Shown in pieces: positions 36,111 to 49,247 of a stretch of 64,000 nt of DNA (position 1 is the stretch's first letter; every line of letters begins with the position of its first letter). Both the position numbers and the translations under genes were made by a program. The stretch is taken from NCBI GenBank assembly GCA_003993805.1, contig RSEF01000012.1:4628150-4692149 (forward strand), in the 5' to 3' direction. The notes under the pieces are model-generated. The model had not been told where the DNA came from. It did no database searches and saw only the letters and a list, made by a program, of their open reading frames with translations. The DNA is from Himantopus leucocephalus (taxonomy: Eukaryota > Chordata > Aves > Charadriiformes > Recurvirostridae).

Positions 36111-38564
36111 CCCTCATTTAACTAGTACTACTAGGTCTTTTCCATCATCTAGGCTGGAAAGCTTAGCCCTTATTTTTTTGTGACTGGAAGCAGATCCAAA
36201 TCCTCAGCTGGTTTGAGGATTGCAAATGAAGACTTCAGCTTCTCTGCTGAAATATTTCTAGCTTTTATTGCTTCTGTGGCCTTGGCTACTCCTAAAGCTA
36301 CAGCTGAAGTCAAGCAGCAACTCAACCAAGTGCAGCAATGAATGAGAGAATACTTTGCAGTACTATGAAGCTTTTCTGGAGTGCAGACTAGTTAAGTTAC
36401 CCTTCCTCAGGTCTGTACAGAGGATACTGTTTCCTTGCTACACTAGTAATTATAGACTCGCCTCCTCTGGTAATTCTACATGGTCTACCAGCTTTGGCTG
36501 GATCACACAGAGGGTGAAGAACTATTTGTCTTGGATAGATTGTTTGTTTGTTAAAGAAAAAAGAAAAAGAGAAGACTTTAGAGATAAGTACTGCAGTAGG
36601 TGCTACATGCTGTTTTCCTTTGGTACACTCAGAAGAATCTCGTTGTACGTGCAAGGACCTCAAAACTTAAAATATTTTTGTGAGCCTGTAACTGATAAAT
36701 ACTTATCTGTAGCTATACAGTGAAAATGGTCTAATCCTGCTGGAGGAGCACTAGGCAAAGTCTAGGAATTTGGAGCCTCTATACTTGTTTTCCTGTTTAA
36801 AACATCTATCCCTGTTCATGTTTTAAGACTTCAGTCAAGTTAGCGGACTTGCCACTGACTACAGGTATCAGTGTTGACAACTCTGGGAAAAATTAGATTA
36901 AAGGATTTCTTACCTTACTTAAAAAGACTTTGCAAGCCATAGCCTTGAGTAGTTTCACGTTCCACCTGCATATACAGTTTTCTAAGGTAAGCAGCTGAAC
37001 TGACCGAAATTCACTTTTTATTCTTCAAACTCTCTGATGCTAGGTTCCGAAGGACAGGGAAGAGTCTGAAACGTCACTTTCATACTGGTGCCCAGTATTC
37101 AGAGACTGTCCAGTTAACTGCTGTTTATGGCATTTCTCTCATCCTAATCATATAGCCTGATTAAGGGTTTTCTAAGAAAAAATAATAATCATAACTTCAA
37201 GGTACAGCACATGGAGTTTTTAGTGTCCGAACTTCAAACAGTTAATAGGGGTAGCTGCAGTAATTATAGAGCTGTTGATCATTTCGGATATGTTAAAACA
37301 GTCCCATGAAAGAGAGTTGTGGCCACGGATGAGGCTATATTTATAGCCTGGGAAACGTAATAGGGAGAAGATACTTTACTCCATTGCTCTGTATGCTTTC
37401 TCAGGAGAGGAAATTGTCTGGCAGGTATAGGGGGCAGCAGGCATGTCTGCGTACTCTTTTGGCAGCTCCTCCAGTCTGTCACCATGGTCAGGAATTTGAG
37501 GTTTCTAGTGCCTGGGAAGGGAGCTGGACAGACAGAGGACCCATGGTTTTGTGGTTGATTCCACCTCAATAGTTTTTTATTGGCTGTATAACAACAACTT
37601 AGTCCTCTGTTAAAGAAGGTCTGGTTGTTGGCCTGTCATTCTCTGGAGGGGGTGACACATCCTTAGCATTTCCAAGTAAAGCCTAGTGAGAAAAAACATT
37701 TTTTTTGTCTAGGAAAAAGAAAAGGGGCTGTTCTCAGCGAAAAGGAAAAGGCACAAACACTTTCCTTGCAAAGTCAAAAGGAGTTTTTCCTGTTTCATTC
37801 AGGCTGCAAATGACTGCAGGAGTCACATTGTGGTTAATCCCTACTACCCTATGAAAAGTCATTAGCAAGTTGGTCCTGATCCTGCAGTGCTCAGTATCCA
37901 GAGACCTGCAGCACCTCTCAGAACTAGGCCCTTTGTGCATGTCTTGTAGAACATTGAGTTGTGCCCGAGTTGCTCGTTTCTGTTCGGTTCATAAAAGGCC
38001 ATGTGAAAATTTGCTTTTTGTTTGGAGTGACATGAGGTCTACATCTGGTTTTGCCTCAAAACCACTGACTTTGCCTGGTTTCAGTTGAAAAAAGTAAATG
38101 GGATAGGTGTAAATGCTAAGTCGATTTCTTAATATTGAGGGATAAATGTTACCCTAAACCAGGCAGATGGACCTCCACATTTTTGGATATTTATCTTGAA
38201 CATTGTACGTGATATTTTTACTATGGAGAAAAAATGACCTTAAAAGGTGCCAAGTCAAGTATTTGGATATTAGGAAGTACTAGAAGGAAGGTTGTGCAGT
38301 TTTAAATTCACATATTTTATAAATATGATCATCTTTAGTTGAAGAACTGCCTAATACTTTTTTCAGTAGGTCTGCTTTGTTCTTGCTAGAGGCTGGATAG
38401 GGAGAAAACACTGTGCAAGTATTCAATATTTTGTTGTTCTTCTTTATTAATTTTCTTATGTTTCATATTCTCATTATTATTCGGTTCCTGCTCTGCTGGC
38501 AAAGTTATTAATTTAATCAAGGCTTCCTAGGGTGCTCGTGGTGTCAATGGCTTTGCAATCATGG

Positions 38565-38700
38565 TTTTCTTGATTATTTACATGTTCATTTATCTTCACT
38601 AAATCTTGATAAGGTAAAATTATTCCCATTTTACAGAACAGTATTTGAACTACACAGAGAGTAAAAGTGTTAAGTATGAGAGGTCTGAGACATTTTTTCA
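38565..38700 (+). mobile_element. MIR-like SINE remnant
   Basis: The stretch follows the MIR core layout: TCATTTATCTTCACTAA, a TAAGGTAAAATTATT block, CCCATTTTACAG, and then ACACAGAGAGTAAAAGTGTT in place of the CACAGAGAGGTTAAGTGACTT of the MIR consensus as I recall it. MIR is an amniote-wide ancient SINE, so high divergence is expected. Ends are approximate. Confidence 0.6.
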
Positions 38701-40225
38701 TACTATTTAGCATTAGGGTTGTGCAAATTTTATTGCAATTAAGAAACAAGAAAATGTATGCAAGTCAGTTTTGTCCAAAAATGAGGGTAAAAAAAAAAAA
38801 GTTACTTAATTGAAGACACTGTAACATTTGATTGAAACAATTGATATTTCATTCCAAACAAAATACTTATTTTGTGCACTTGCATGAAAATTAAAGGGAA
38901 TTATTTAAAAAAAAAGCCGTAACTTTTTGTTGTCTTTGCTGTAATGACTCAGTATTTAGAAGGCTCTCTTCATTGTACTTTGCTTCCAAGAATTTGAATA
39001 CATATGTTCCACTTTATTGAATGTGTTCTGTATGGGGTGAGAATTCCATCATCTTCATTTGAACTTGCTCTAATTTGTATAAAAGTTAAATAATCATGGA
39101 GTATAGACTGGGATCCTAACATCCTGCTTCTCGGGTGGGTGTCTTGATCGGAATTTTGCAGGATCATTCTCCTGTTGTCTCAGTAGTTGTTTAGATGGTT
39201 TAGATTGAAGAGGATACTTGAGGACAAGAAGGATTGAGGGAGACTCTTCTGATACTTTATAGGTTAATAGTTAAACTATCCAGTTTCAGTCTTTATGCTA
39301 ATAAATATTTAATTGTTTATACACAGTACTAACAGAAGAGAGTGAAAGCTTTTTCTGAATTCACCTACTGCAGAATAGCAGCGTGCTTGATAGCTAGGGA
39401 GTTCTCTTGATAGAAAACTTTATATGCTTTAGGGTAGAGGAGGGCTATGAATGTGAGTTTCCAGCATGATAGGTGAGCTTTTTTGATTGTTCGTTCTCTG
39501 TCCTAGCCTCTTCTCTCAGTTTATGCAAATCAGCCCTTCATTCCCTATGTTTCTAATCTTAGTTCTGGACACTTTGAAAGGTCTGTTCAGAGGGAACCTA
39601 AATGTTAGTGTGCTTCTTGGGACATTGGTGAGCTATCTCAGTCTTATCTTAACTCCTCAGTTGATTTGTTACTCCCTGGTCCGCAGCTATGCCCGCCTGG
39701 CATCCCCAACACAACTACCCGTTTTAGTATCCTACCCTAGGATCACATCCAATTCTGCCATTCCCACATGTACTTTCCCTTGCTGTCTAGTATTGTAATT
39801 CATCTTCTGACTTGTCTCTAAATCACATATATTACTGCTTCCCACCTCCAGCCACCTAGTCCCAGTCATTTTACCCAGCCAGTTGTCTGCTCCTCAAACT
39901 TGCATCTAGTCTCACGATGTCTTAACTATCTAAACATTTTTCATCTGCTCCCTCGATTCATTGGCCAGTTAATCACAAACTGCTCTTCCTCCCACTCTCT
40001 GCTTCTTATCCTCTCCCATGCTTGTCTGCTAGTCTGAGAAAGACTGGCCTTCTTGTCCAGACAGTCTCAGTCAAATATATATTCCAGTGTCCCTAACACC
40101 CAGTCCTTCAGGTGTTTTTTTTCCTTCCTGATGTTCTGCAAATTGTGCAAAGTTAGTAAGCATGCAGCGGTAGAGCATTTTGACAGAGGAATCTAGGAAG
40201 ATTTTATCTGTATCCTGATGAATTC

Positions 40226-40251
40226 NTTTTTTTTTTTTTTTATTTTTTTTC
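40226..40251. repeat. Single N and poly-T tract
   Basis: One N at 40226 followed by about 16 T, an A and a further T run. Simple homopolymer with uncertain length. Confidence 0.8.
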
Positions 40252-40864
40252 AACGATAAGGCTGTCAGGTTATTGCCATAAATATTTTTTTTCCCATGCC
40301 TGAGTTTTGGGTGCAACCAAAAAGTGCCATTAACATTTTTGAAGCTAATTATCATTAAAACCTTTGTTTAAACGGTAGGAGTCTGAATTAAATATATTTG
40401 TATCTGAAAACAGAGTATTCTAATGGAAAGTTTTTGTCTTAATAAAAATACAGTGTTAGGAGATGCACCTTTACGTTTTGGAAAAGTAACGTTAAAATGT
40501 TACAAACTCTTCTTCAGTAGTTGTAGGTACTTAAGGTAATCATAAACTTTTCTTTGATTGTGAAGGTGCCATGAACAAATTTTGTCTTTTATTTTCCTAC
40601 CTATTTAGAATTATACTGTTATTTCAGACATAGTTCATAAAACATTTATTTCGCTATCTACTACTTAGAATGTCTTTTGGGAATTTGTAGCACTCAGTTG
40701 GTTCCTACAATAAAATATAGAAAAGGGGTTTTTAGGGTTTGGGTTTTTTGCCCTTTTTTTTTTTTTGCCTGCAGTGTTGGCAAAAATAGAAATTACACTT
40801 TGTAGCAAAGATTGTACATGAGCTATTTAAAATATCCCTTAATTACACAGTTGCAAAAGTTCTG

Positions 40865-40960
40865 GCAATAATATTATTACCTACCAATAGTTGGAAAACA
40901 TGCACAGGGAGCTGAGTGACATGCTCAAGAGACTGACCTTTAGAGGCTGCTGGCTCAGAT
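40865..40960 (+). mobile_element. MIR-like SINE remnant
   Basis: ATTATTACCTACCAATAG, GGAAAACATGCACAGGGAGC and TGAGTGACATGCTCAAGAG follow the MIR core order (ATTATTACCCCCATTTTACAG, then GGAAACTGAGGCACAGGGAG, then TAAGTGACTTGCTCAAGG, recalled). It is heavily diverged and its ends are approximate. Confidence 0.5.
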
Positions 40961-43814
40961 ATCCAGATTTGCTGAAGAATGCTAATTTTTTTTTTTTTAA
41001 GAATCAGTAACATAAGAGCGTTTTAATTATTGTTATTAATGTAGGAGTGTGTATTTAAAGATATGTAAATCTATATATGTACTTTTTGATATTGTAGGGA
41101 AAGAAATATTTGAGAAAAGTACAGTTTGCTTGCAGGGAAATTAAAAAGAAAAGCAAAAGGTCTAAAATAGCAAAACCCTAGTTGTGCCATGACAAGCTTG
41201 GCCAAATCAGTCAATTGCAAAACATGCCAAAACAACCAGGGATGTTTCTTCTGGCTTTGCTAGGATTTTAATTGGTTTCTCATAGATATTTTTTTTTTCT
41301 TGCTTATATAAGAGAAGACCTCTACTGAAAGGCCTGCTTTCAGTTATGTCTGGTTTTGTGCAAACAGAAAAGTGAGCTCATCCCCTTCTATAAGAGTTAT
41401 TAAGTATAACCTCCTACACTTGTCTCTAAGCAAACTTTTAAATCTTCTGGAAAACTAAAGGCAAGATATGGTTGGTGGCAATTGCTGCCTGAAACCAGTT
41501 AGTTCACTTCAATAGCTCCCCTATAGAGGAGAGAGGTGTCTTGCACAGGACAAGCTGAAAAGTTACATTCATGTTTTACGAGGTTGCCACCCCAATAAGT
41601 TTCTTCTCCATCAGTTTACCACGGGAATTGGATTTGCAAGACTAGATGTGCAAACAAATAGCATGTAACTCTTCCAAGATATATTTTCCAATACCTCTGG
41701 AATCCTTTAAATATGTATGTGGCTTTGTAAATAATAGACTGTCATTTTCAACTGTCCAAGAATGTGTCCATTAGAGCTGCTTACTGTCTTAAAATTGAGA
41801 ATCTTAAGGACCTTGGTGCAAGGGATTTTAGAGATGCCCAAGTAACTCTGAAAACAATGCTAAACAGCAGTCATTCATCTACTACTTGGTTATCTTAGCA
41901 TGGGTAATGCATAAAGCAAATAGTTCCATGCAATTAGGCAAGCCCGTATCTATTTTTGGCTCTTGAAAAAGTATCATCACAAGAAAAAAAAAAAGTTTAG
42001 ACACTTTTCAAGAGTATTTCCCCAGTATGTCTTTGTAGATTCAGGGCATTACCAGCAAGGGTCGTTGCTTAGTTTTTTTAGTCAAATTAAATGCTCAAAG
42101 GAGAGATGTTCTTGCTGTGCAAAAAAAAAAATACAGTGAGCACAGACTGGAAACCCCCCCCTTTTTTAGTAAATTATTCACTGTTTTCTGATATAGTCTT
42201 GTATGACAGCAAGAAAATTGACTTGTAGTGTCAGGAGGACTTCCAGGGGAAGACTCATTAAATATTGCTATGGAATTCCTATAAAGGTTGCAGTATATCA
42301 ATCAGTGCAACTCTTGAAACAAAGATGTCAGTATAGTTGTCATCTGTGTGGAAAGGGAAACAGCTGATATTCTCCCAAAGCCCCTTCCACAGCTATTTTT
42401 TAATACACTCTGCTGACTATTGTTTTTAGTTTAAAAATGAAAAATTAAGCCAGTAGAATTTATCTAAATTTCTTTAATTAAGAATCATACTGTAAGTTGC
42501 AAGCGCTACAGGAGAGTGGTGTTTTATGAAACAAAGGACTTGGGACCTCCCAAAATAGCTCCTATATATTTGCAGTTTTCTTTTTTTCTCTCTTGATCTA
42601 TCGGCTATTCTTTACTGCCTTGTGCCCCTGCTCCTTTGCAGTTTCACTTCTTCGTATTTTTGTAAATAGGATTTAGTACAGGGCCAGCAAGTATGAGAAA
42701 TAAGTTGACAGAGTCATTTTAAAATTTTGTGTGTGTGCATGTCAGATAATGTTTTTCTATCGGCTTGTTCAGTGTGGAAGAGATAAGAGCTTACCATCAC
42801 TCTTGTTAGCCGTGAGTTTGTAGCCAAGAGTTCACTGTGAAGGACTATTTTACAAAATTATGGAACAGTTCTCAATTTTTTTTTTTGGTCCGTAGTTCTC
42901 ATTTTATGAACATATAGTTAAGAGTACAACCAAGTACAAGTCTACAGACTATCTAAAAGGCTCAACACAAATTTTGAGAGCCATCAGGCTAACTTGAATT
43001 TCTTCTAGGTGCTTTCAGTTCACAGTTGCCACTGGATTCTGTGTGCTGAACTGATTTATGTCGCCCAGAAGGTAAATAAAAAAGGAGATTTTTTTTTTTG
43101 CCGCTGCACAAATTCCTCAGAGAAGAGTAGGGGGAAAACTGCAAAAAACTGAAGGAGTTATTGGATATATTAAGAGAGTACCAAGAAATTATAGAGCAGA
43201 GGTGAGTGGAACAGTACAAAAAAGTTATTTGACAGGATTAAGCTCTTAGTCTTGGTTAAGAAGAAGTTGCCATGACTTCAGTGAAAAATGTTGAAGGAGA
43301 ATAGGTCAGGAATGGCAGGAGGAGAAGTGGGATGTTTTGTGTTTACCCATCAGTGTCTCTGTCACTATGGATGTGTACACACATATATAAACATAAAAAT
43401 GAGAAAAAGTCGTACACAGTAGCTGCTAAGTAGTGTTACATTCCATTCGGGTAACTTCAGTACTGACTTTAATGAGGCAAGGGTTGACACAAGAAATATG
43501 TGTCATTATTTGCAAGCAATACTAGAAATTTCAGAGAAAAGTCTGCTGAGGAGTGTTTAATCTTACCTTTTAATTTGATAAGAAGTGTGAAAATGAATAA
43601 TGAATGGAGCAACATTCAACCTTATCAGGACTTTAAGAAGAAAGAACTAGGCTGAAAAGCAGCAGCAAATGTGGCTCAACCAGGAATAATTCATTCTGAT
43701 GTGTAGGTCACAGAAAATATGCTGTAAGAGGTAAATATTTTAGAGCTGTGCATAATGCTCTAGCTGAGGGATTCTCACTATAATGTGACCACAGGGAATT
43801 GTCTGTCTGCTGCT

Positions 43815-43882
43815 TAAAAAAAAAAACAACAAAAAAACCAACCAAACAAAAAAAAAACCAAAACAAACAAAAAACCCCCCGA
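43815..43882. repeat. A-rich CA/AAC low-complexity tract
   Basis: Runs of 7-10 A separated by C or CC, ending in a run of C. Similar tracts occur at 15938-15990, 25950-26100 and 48540-48595. It is simple sequence with no linked element recognised. Confidence 0.75.
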
Positions 43883-46800
43883 ACAAGTATGGAATTAAGT
43901 GGATTTCCAGAAAAGAATTCTTACTGTTTGAGAGAATTTTATTACAGATTCTTTAATCTGTAATCTGTAGATTATATTCTAAAAACTGAAATATGTATTT
44001 CTAATCATTGAGCACTGATGGTTGGAGACTGCAAGTGGGGTATTCAGCAATATCTGGCAAGGATTATTTGTAGCACTTCTAGAAACCTGCGGATATGTTA
44101 TTTCCTATTTTAGAGTTTACGTGAAACCTTAAAAAGAGATGCTTGTACTGTAAACAGAGTCTGTATCCTTTGTCAGTTCTGCATATATAACTTCCAGAAA
44201 AGTGAAAGTGTCAGCTCGTGTTGGCTTCCAGTGAAAGTTTGGCACCTGTATTCTCTCTGTTCGTTTCAAAGAACATGTACTTTGAGTAACTAAATCTGCT
44301 ACAAATTCACTGGAATATTACCTTTGTTCAACTTTGTAGTTCTATCCATGCTTGTTCTGGAGGTGTTTCAGTAATTACCACACTGCAGCACTGGAAAAAA
44401 GCCTGACATGACCAGACCATTTTTAGTTTCCTAAATGTTAGAATCTAGAGGGGGGAAAAAGATGGTCTGAAAAGAATGCTTTCTTTTTAAGGCATTCGCT
44501 TTCTCAAAGATGCGTGCCTACTATATGGTAATAACATTATCAATATGTCGTTCTTTCTCATGTTATCATGTAACCAGAGCTCCGTGGGTTAGCAAGCCAA
44601 AGGATGGTTCATGCACTAGCCAGTCACGCAGTGTGTCGTCTGAAAGCTTGTCTCCTTCCCTCCTACTAAGGTTCGAGATTGTATAATACGGATGCAAGTA
44701 AGATCAGAACCAATTTGACATGCAGCCTGAGTCACACGTGTTGCTAAATTTTTACATGTGTTTAGGCAATGCAGTGTATATTATATGTAGTATAGGAGTA
44801 GTATGTAGTATATGTTATAGTCTGGGCTTACAATTACAAGGGTTATCCCAAAATATATGTTCCCTTCCTGTGAAAGGGAGAGGTCTCCCACACATGTCGA
44901 AGTCCTGCATCAGGTAGGTTCTCTTCTAACAAGAATTTTTATTCGTTCTGTTGATCATTGCTCACTCAGTGATGCTCAGAAAGTCTCCTTTACTTTATTT
45001 GGTAGCTACCTTTTAATATATAGTCCTGTGAAGTACAGAACAGGATGTTTGATTTACATTTTAAAACTGAGAAACATTTCACAGCTTTCCTATTGCTAGT
45101 ACATAGAATGTTACTATACTTGTTGTCGAAGACAATATTGTACCATTCTGTACGTTTCCTTATGTCGAGAGATAATGAACCATACTAAAGAAAAGAGAAA
45201 CTTTGAAAAACAATGTGAGTAATAAGTACAGTAATAAACTGACTAGGGAAGTAACAACAAGACCCTTTTTAGATTCATTTTATTGAAGGATAATTTTTCT
45301 TTTTACCTTGTCCTATGTATAATATATATATTTAGTAAAAAATCCCAAGAAGCTTACAAAGTAAACTGCTAGCCTTTTGGTTTTGTAGAGTATTGTATCA
45401 TTTAATATTCAGCATAGATATTGTAAGTTTATCGTGTGAGTACCATTATCAAAAGTTATCATACTCATATGTAAGGCAGTGGCGAATACCATGTCAAACC
45501 TTTAGCATCTCTTGTACTGTTTAATACTGTTGGGTTTTTGGTTTTTTTTATTCTCTGTGAGAGAAAAACCACTCTGTATTCAAAGAAAGGTGGGAAGCAT
45601 GCAGTGTTAGTGAACTTGCCTTCTCTTAGCCATTATTCCTTACTTTGAGACTTTTAATGAGTCTAGTCAGCAAACTGGAGACTACTGACTCAAGCTGTAA
45701 AGCCTTCTCTGAAATATGGCTGCTTGTATGTTTATGTAGTAATATTAAAATAAGCATTCTTTCAAAAGTTTTTGTTCTTCCTATGCTGCTCCTTTTCCAC
45801 CTTTGAGTCAGGCAGACTGGATCTGTGGATGAGCCTCTCGTCCAAATTAGACAACAATTAGCATAGATTACACAGCCACAAAGAAATGCTGCAACTCCCT
45901 GAAAGATATTTCAGTACAGAAAAGCTGTGCTGTTCAGCAGAGCTTAGTGTTTTAATAGAATGAAAAGAGCAATTTCACTACCTGAGAGATCCTTTAAAGC
46001 TGCTTGCAATCGTAAGAGTTGAGGAATCACTGACTTGAGCAAGAATTCACAACACTGCTGCCTAGGAAGGGTGCGGGGTCAAGCGAGCCTCAGCATTCAA
46101 TTTTTAAGATTGTCTATCAGACAGAGGGAAAGCTGTGGTGATTTGAATGAGAGAACAAATGCTGCTGGTGGGGAAACAACTCAAAATAGATGTTTCAAAG
46201 CCATTCCTATAGTTGTATGCTTGGCCACTCTCTCATCAACAAATAAGGTGTCACAAATACATTACATAAGCAGCTGCCTCTGATCTCTGTGACAAAAAAA
46301 AATGCCGCTTTTTACTTACCTCTGCATCCCTGGCAAACATCTCAGCCTTCCAGTGTGTCTGGAAGTACTTGCCATCGTTATGGTCTTACAAAGGAGGCTG
46401 ATTTTATGACTGCTGACTAGTTGAATAAGCATCTAACAGTGCAACAATCCACAGTGTGATTGTTTTCATGCAGATGTTTACCAGAACCTTGGATGCTGGT
46501 AGCCCAGCAGTTCAGGCATCCACAGAGGATTCTGATACATGGAATCTGAATCCCACCACTTTCAGAATTCAGTTAATATCTGCTCAAGTTTCTGCATGTC
46601 AGAAACTGTATACTTGTACACAATACTTGAATACATTTGGGTATGGAATACTCAAACCAGTAAGTTTTCACAAAAATTAAGGAATACTAACTGCATAAAG
46701 TGCAATGCAAAAAAGCAAGATGAGAGTTTAGAAAACATGTCTTTGGATAGAAACTTAAACTCACTTTAACACAGCGATAGAGGATGTTTGAAAGGTATTT

Positions 46801-49215
46801 ATAAGTTTCTACTAAACTGATGGGGAAATCTGTGCAGCACTGGTACTCAAATACGTTACGCTTTTTGTACAAGGAGCTCACTAACAAGGTTCACAGGGTA
46901 AATATGGACTAGGTCTGAAAAATCTGCAGGGGTGAAAGGAGCATACCAAAACATAAAATAATAAAGGCCACTGTAGAGTAGCACCACTGCTGCTTGTTGG
47001 CTTCATTTTGTTTTCCTTTCATTCCCCACAGAATTCTCTGAGGACAGAGTCTGGCCCAGAGTAAAAAGGAACATTGCCACCTATGTTCCTGGCTGAACAG
47101 ATACAGATGGAGAAGTGACCTCAAGAGGCTGCCTTCTTTGTTTGTTTTTTGTGGTTGTTGTATTTTTAAAATTTTTTTTAAGAAAAATGTCTTGGAAACT
47201 GCTGCCAATCAGTGAGACAACATGAAGGGACCTTCCTCAAATAGATTGAATCTGTTCTTCAGCTTTCCAAATCATGAAATAATGCAATAAGTACTCCCGG
47301 TACATTCCTTTTAACAATGTGTTGGCAGCAGTTAATCCTTGTTCTATTCAAGAGCCTGGTACAGCTCCACACATTTGAACACTTTAATAAAGACGCTCTT
47401 TCCCAGGAAAATGCGGTGGTCTCAAAGCCACTAATGTAGTGTTGCAAGCTTTCAAAACATCAGTTTTCATATTTGGATGGAAAGGTTACTTTTCAGTTAT
47501 GAGTAGTCAGAAGTAGCAGTTATCTCGTAATATGCCCCTCCACAGCAATTCCAACAACAGAAGGGCCCTTCTTCCTTTTGGATGTACTACTACTAAATTG
47601 AAAGGTGTTTTAATACGTTCTCAAAAAAATTAAAAGCATTTTCACTAAGTATATAATACTTCTTGAAATAGTTTCCTCATGGGATTGTATCTTTCTAGAT
47701 TTTGCTAGGGCATATACGTGCAATGATGTTAATTGAAAGAACAGAGGTAACCATTAGCAACAGTATGTTCCTGGAATGTAGGTAGCAAAAGGTCGTAGTA
47801 TGCTGTCTAGTTTCTTGCTAAGGATATTATTTTAAGTGTACTTAAAGTATGCTGAAATATTTCCATGGTCCTGTTGCCTCTTCCCCATGCTGTCTGTGCT
47901 TACTTGTTTTTATCCACACTTATATTTTGATTCAAGTTAAACTGTAAGCTTACAATAGGCTTTACAATATTTGGTACTATAAGCTGTAACCGGAATAAAT
48001 CTACACTGTAGTAATAATGTCATGATTTTGGTCAGTCTAGTTGTAAATACTCTTGTGACCAGGCATCAGCATTTCTAACAGCTCATGGGAAACATAAAGA
48101 ATGCCATGCTTCAGATCCAAGTCCTATTATTCCATTTAAATTTATCTTTTATTCATTAGTTTCTTATAACTCTTATCACTTTTCTTCTGCGTTACGTATA
48201 GGAAGAAAAGTTAAAATCTTACTTCAATAACATTTAGTCAAGCTATATACGTGTGACTAGAGGTAGTAAAACTTTCATAGTATGCCATTGGATGTGAGAC
48301 ACATTACAAATCCACTCTGGTTTAAATTCATTTTTCTGTTTACAAGCAAAATATCCCGTGTAGAATTAATAGTTTGTTAGTACTGAATTAAAACCTTACT
48401 CTAGTTCGAGCTAACCTTTGCATTCCAAATTAACCCTAATACCAATTTCCCTCAATAATCTGTTCAAGTGCCACCAGTCCTCTGGCTTCTTTCCCAGGCT
48501 ATTGGCCGGTTCAAGAAACTGAACTGCTGTGTATTTTTAAACAAAAAAAAAACCACCACAAAACCAAACAACTACAACAACAAAAAACCCCAAACTCAAT
48601 ATCTACAATAAATCTTTTCAAACTCTCATCAATTTCTATTCTCAGTGAGATCTAAAAATAGTTAATGATTTGTATCTTCAGGTCTCTGTGCAAGACAAAT
48701 CTTTTTTACAGCAAAGTTTCACATGGTCTTAAGTTTTTTGGCAGCAAACTCAGTATACTTGAAGTTACACTGCTTAAAAAGGCTTGTACTAGGCAGTGAT
48801 CTTACATTCTGTGTTAATTCAAATGGCTACCTACAGCTACCTGCAGTTTGCTGTACTGGCAGCTACAGTGGTCCTCTAGGTTCTTCAGCTTTTTTCTATC
48901 AGGATTGATGTTGTTTTTTTATTTCTTTAAATATATGATGATTTATGGAATTTTTCATTTATTAAGAGAACATTAGATAACCTTCCTGAACCCAGTATCT
49001 TTTCCCCTAAATGCCCTGCAAGGTAGATGAGTGTGCAGTATTTTTTTGAAGGTAAGTACGTTCAGGCTTTAGGCCAGTGGCAGTAGTGAATTCTAGTCAT
49101 AAAGTTTCAAGACGTTCCAATGAAATGCCTGTTAAGATATTTTTCCGTATTTAATTGGGGGGGGGTGGTGTTACTTAAAGATCCTTAGCTGTAATAGCTC
49201 TTGATAGATGTAAGG

Positions 49216-49247
49216 NTTCCCTTCTCTTTTTTTTTTTTTTTTTTTTT
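49216..49247. repeat. Single N near poly-T tract
   Basis: An N at 49216, eleven bases of pyrimidine-rich sequence, then more than 20 T. It is another homopolymer-linked unresolved base. Confidence 0.75.

Noticed and set aside
39487..39798. Pyrimidine-rich open frame of 103 codons
   Set aside because: Low-complexity CT-rich sequence encoding L/S/P, with no start or splice context and no family resemblance.
44580..44700. tRNA-like T-loop text (GGTTCGAGATT)
   Set aside because: No matching A-box at the right distance, and no acceptor stem or cloverleaf can be drawn.
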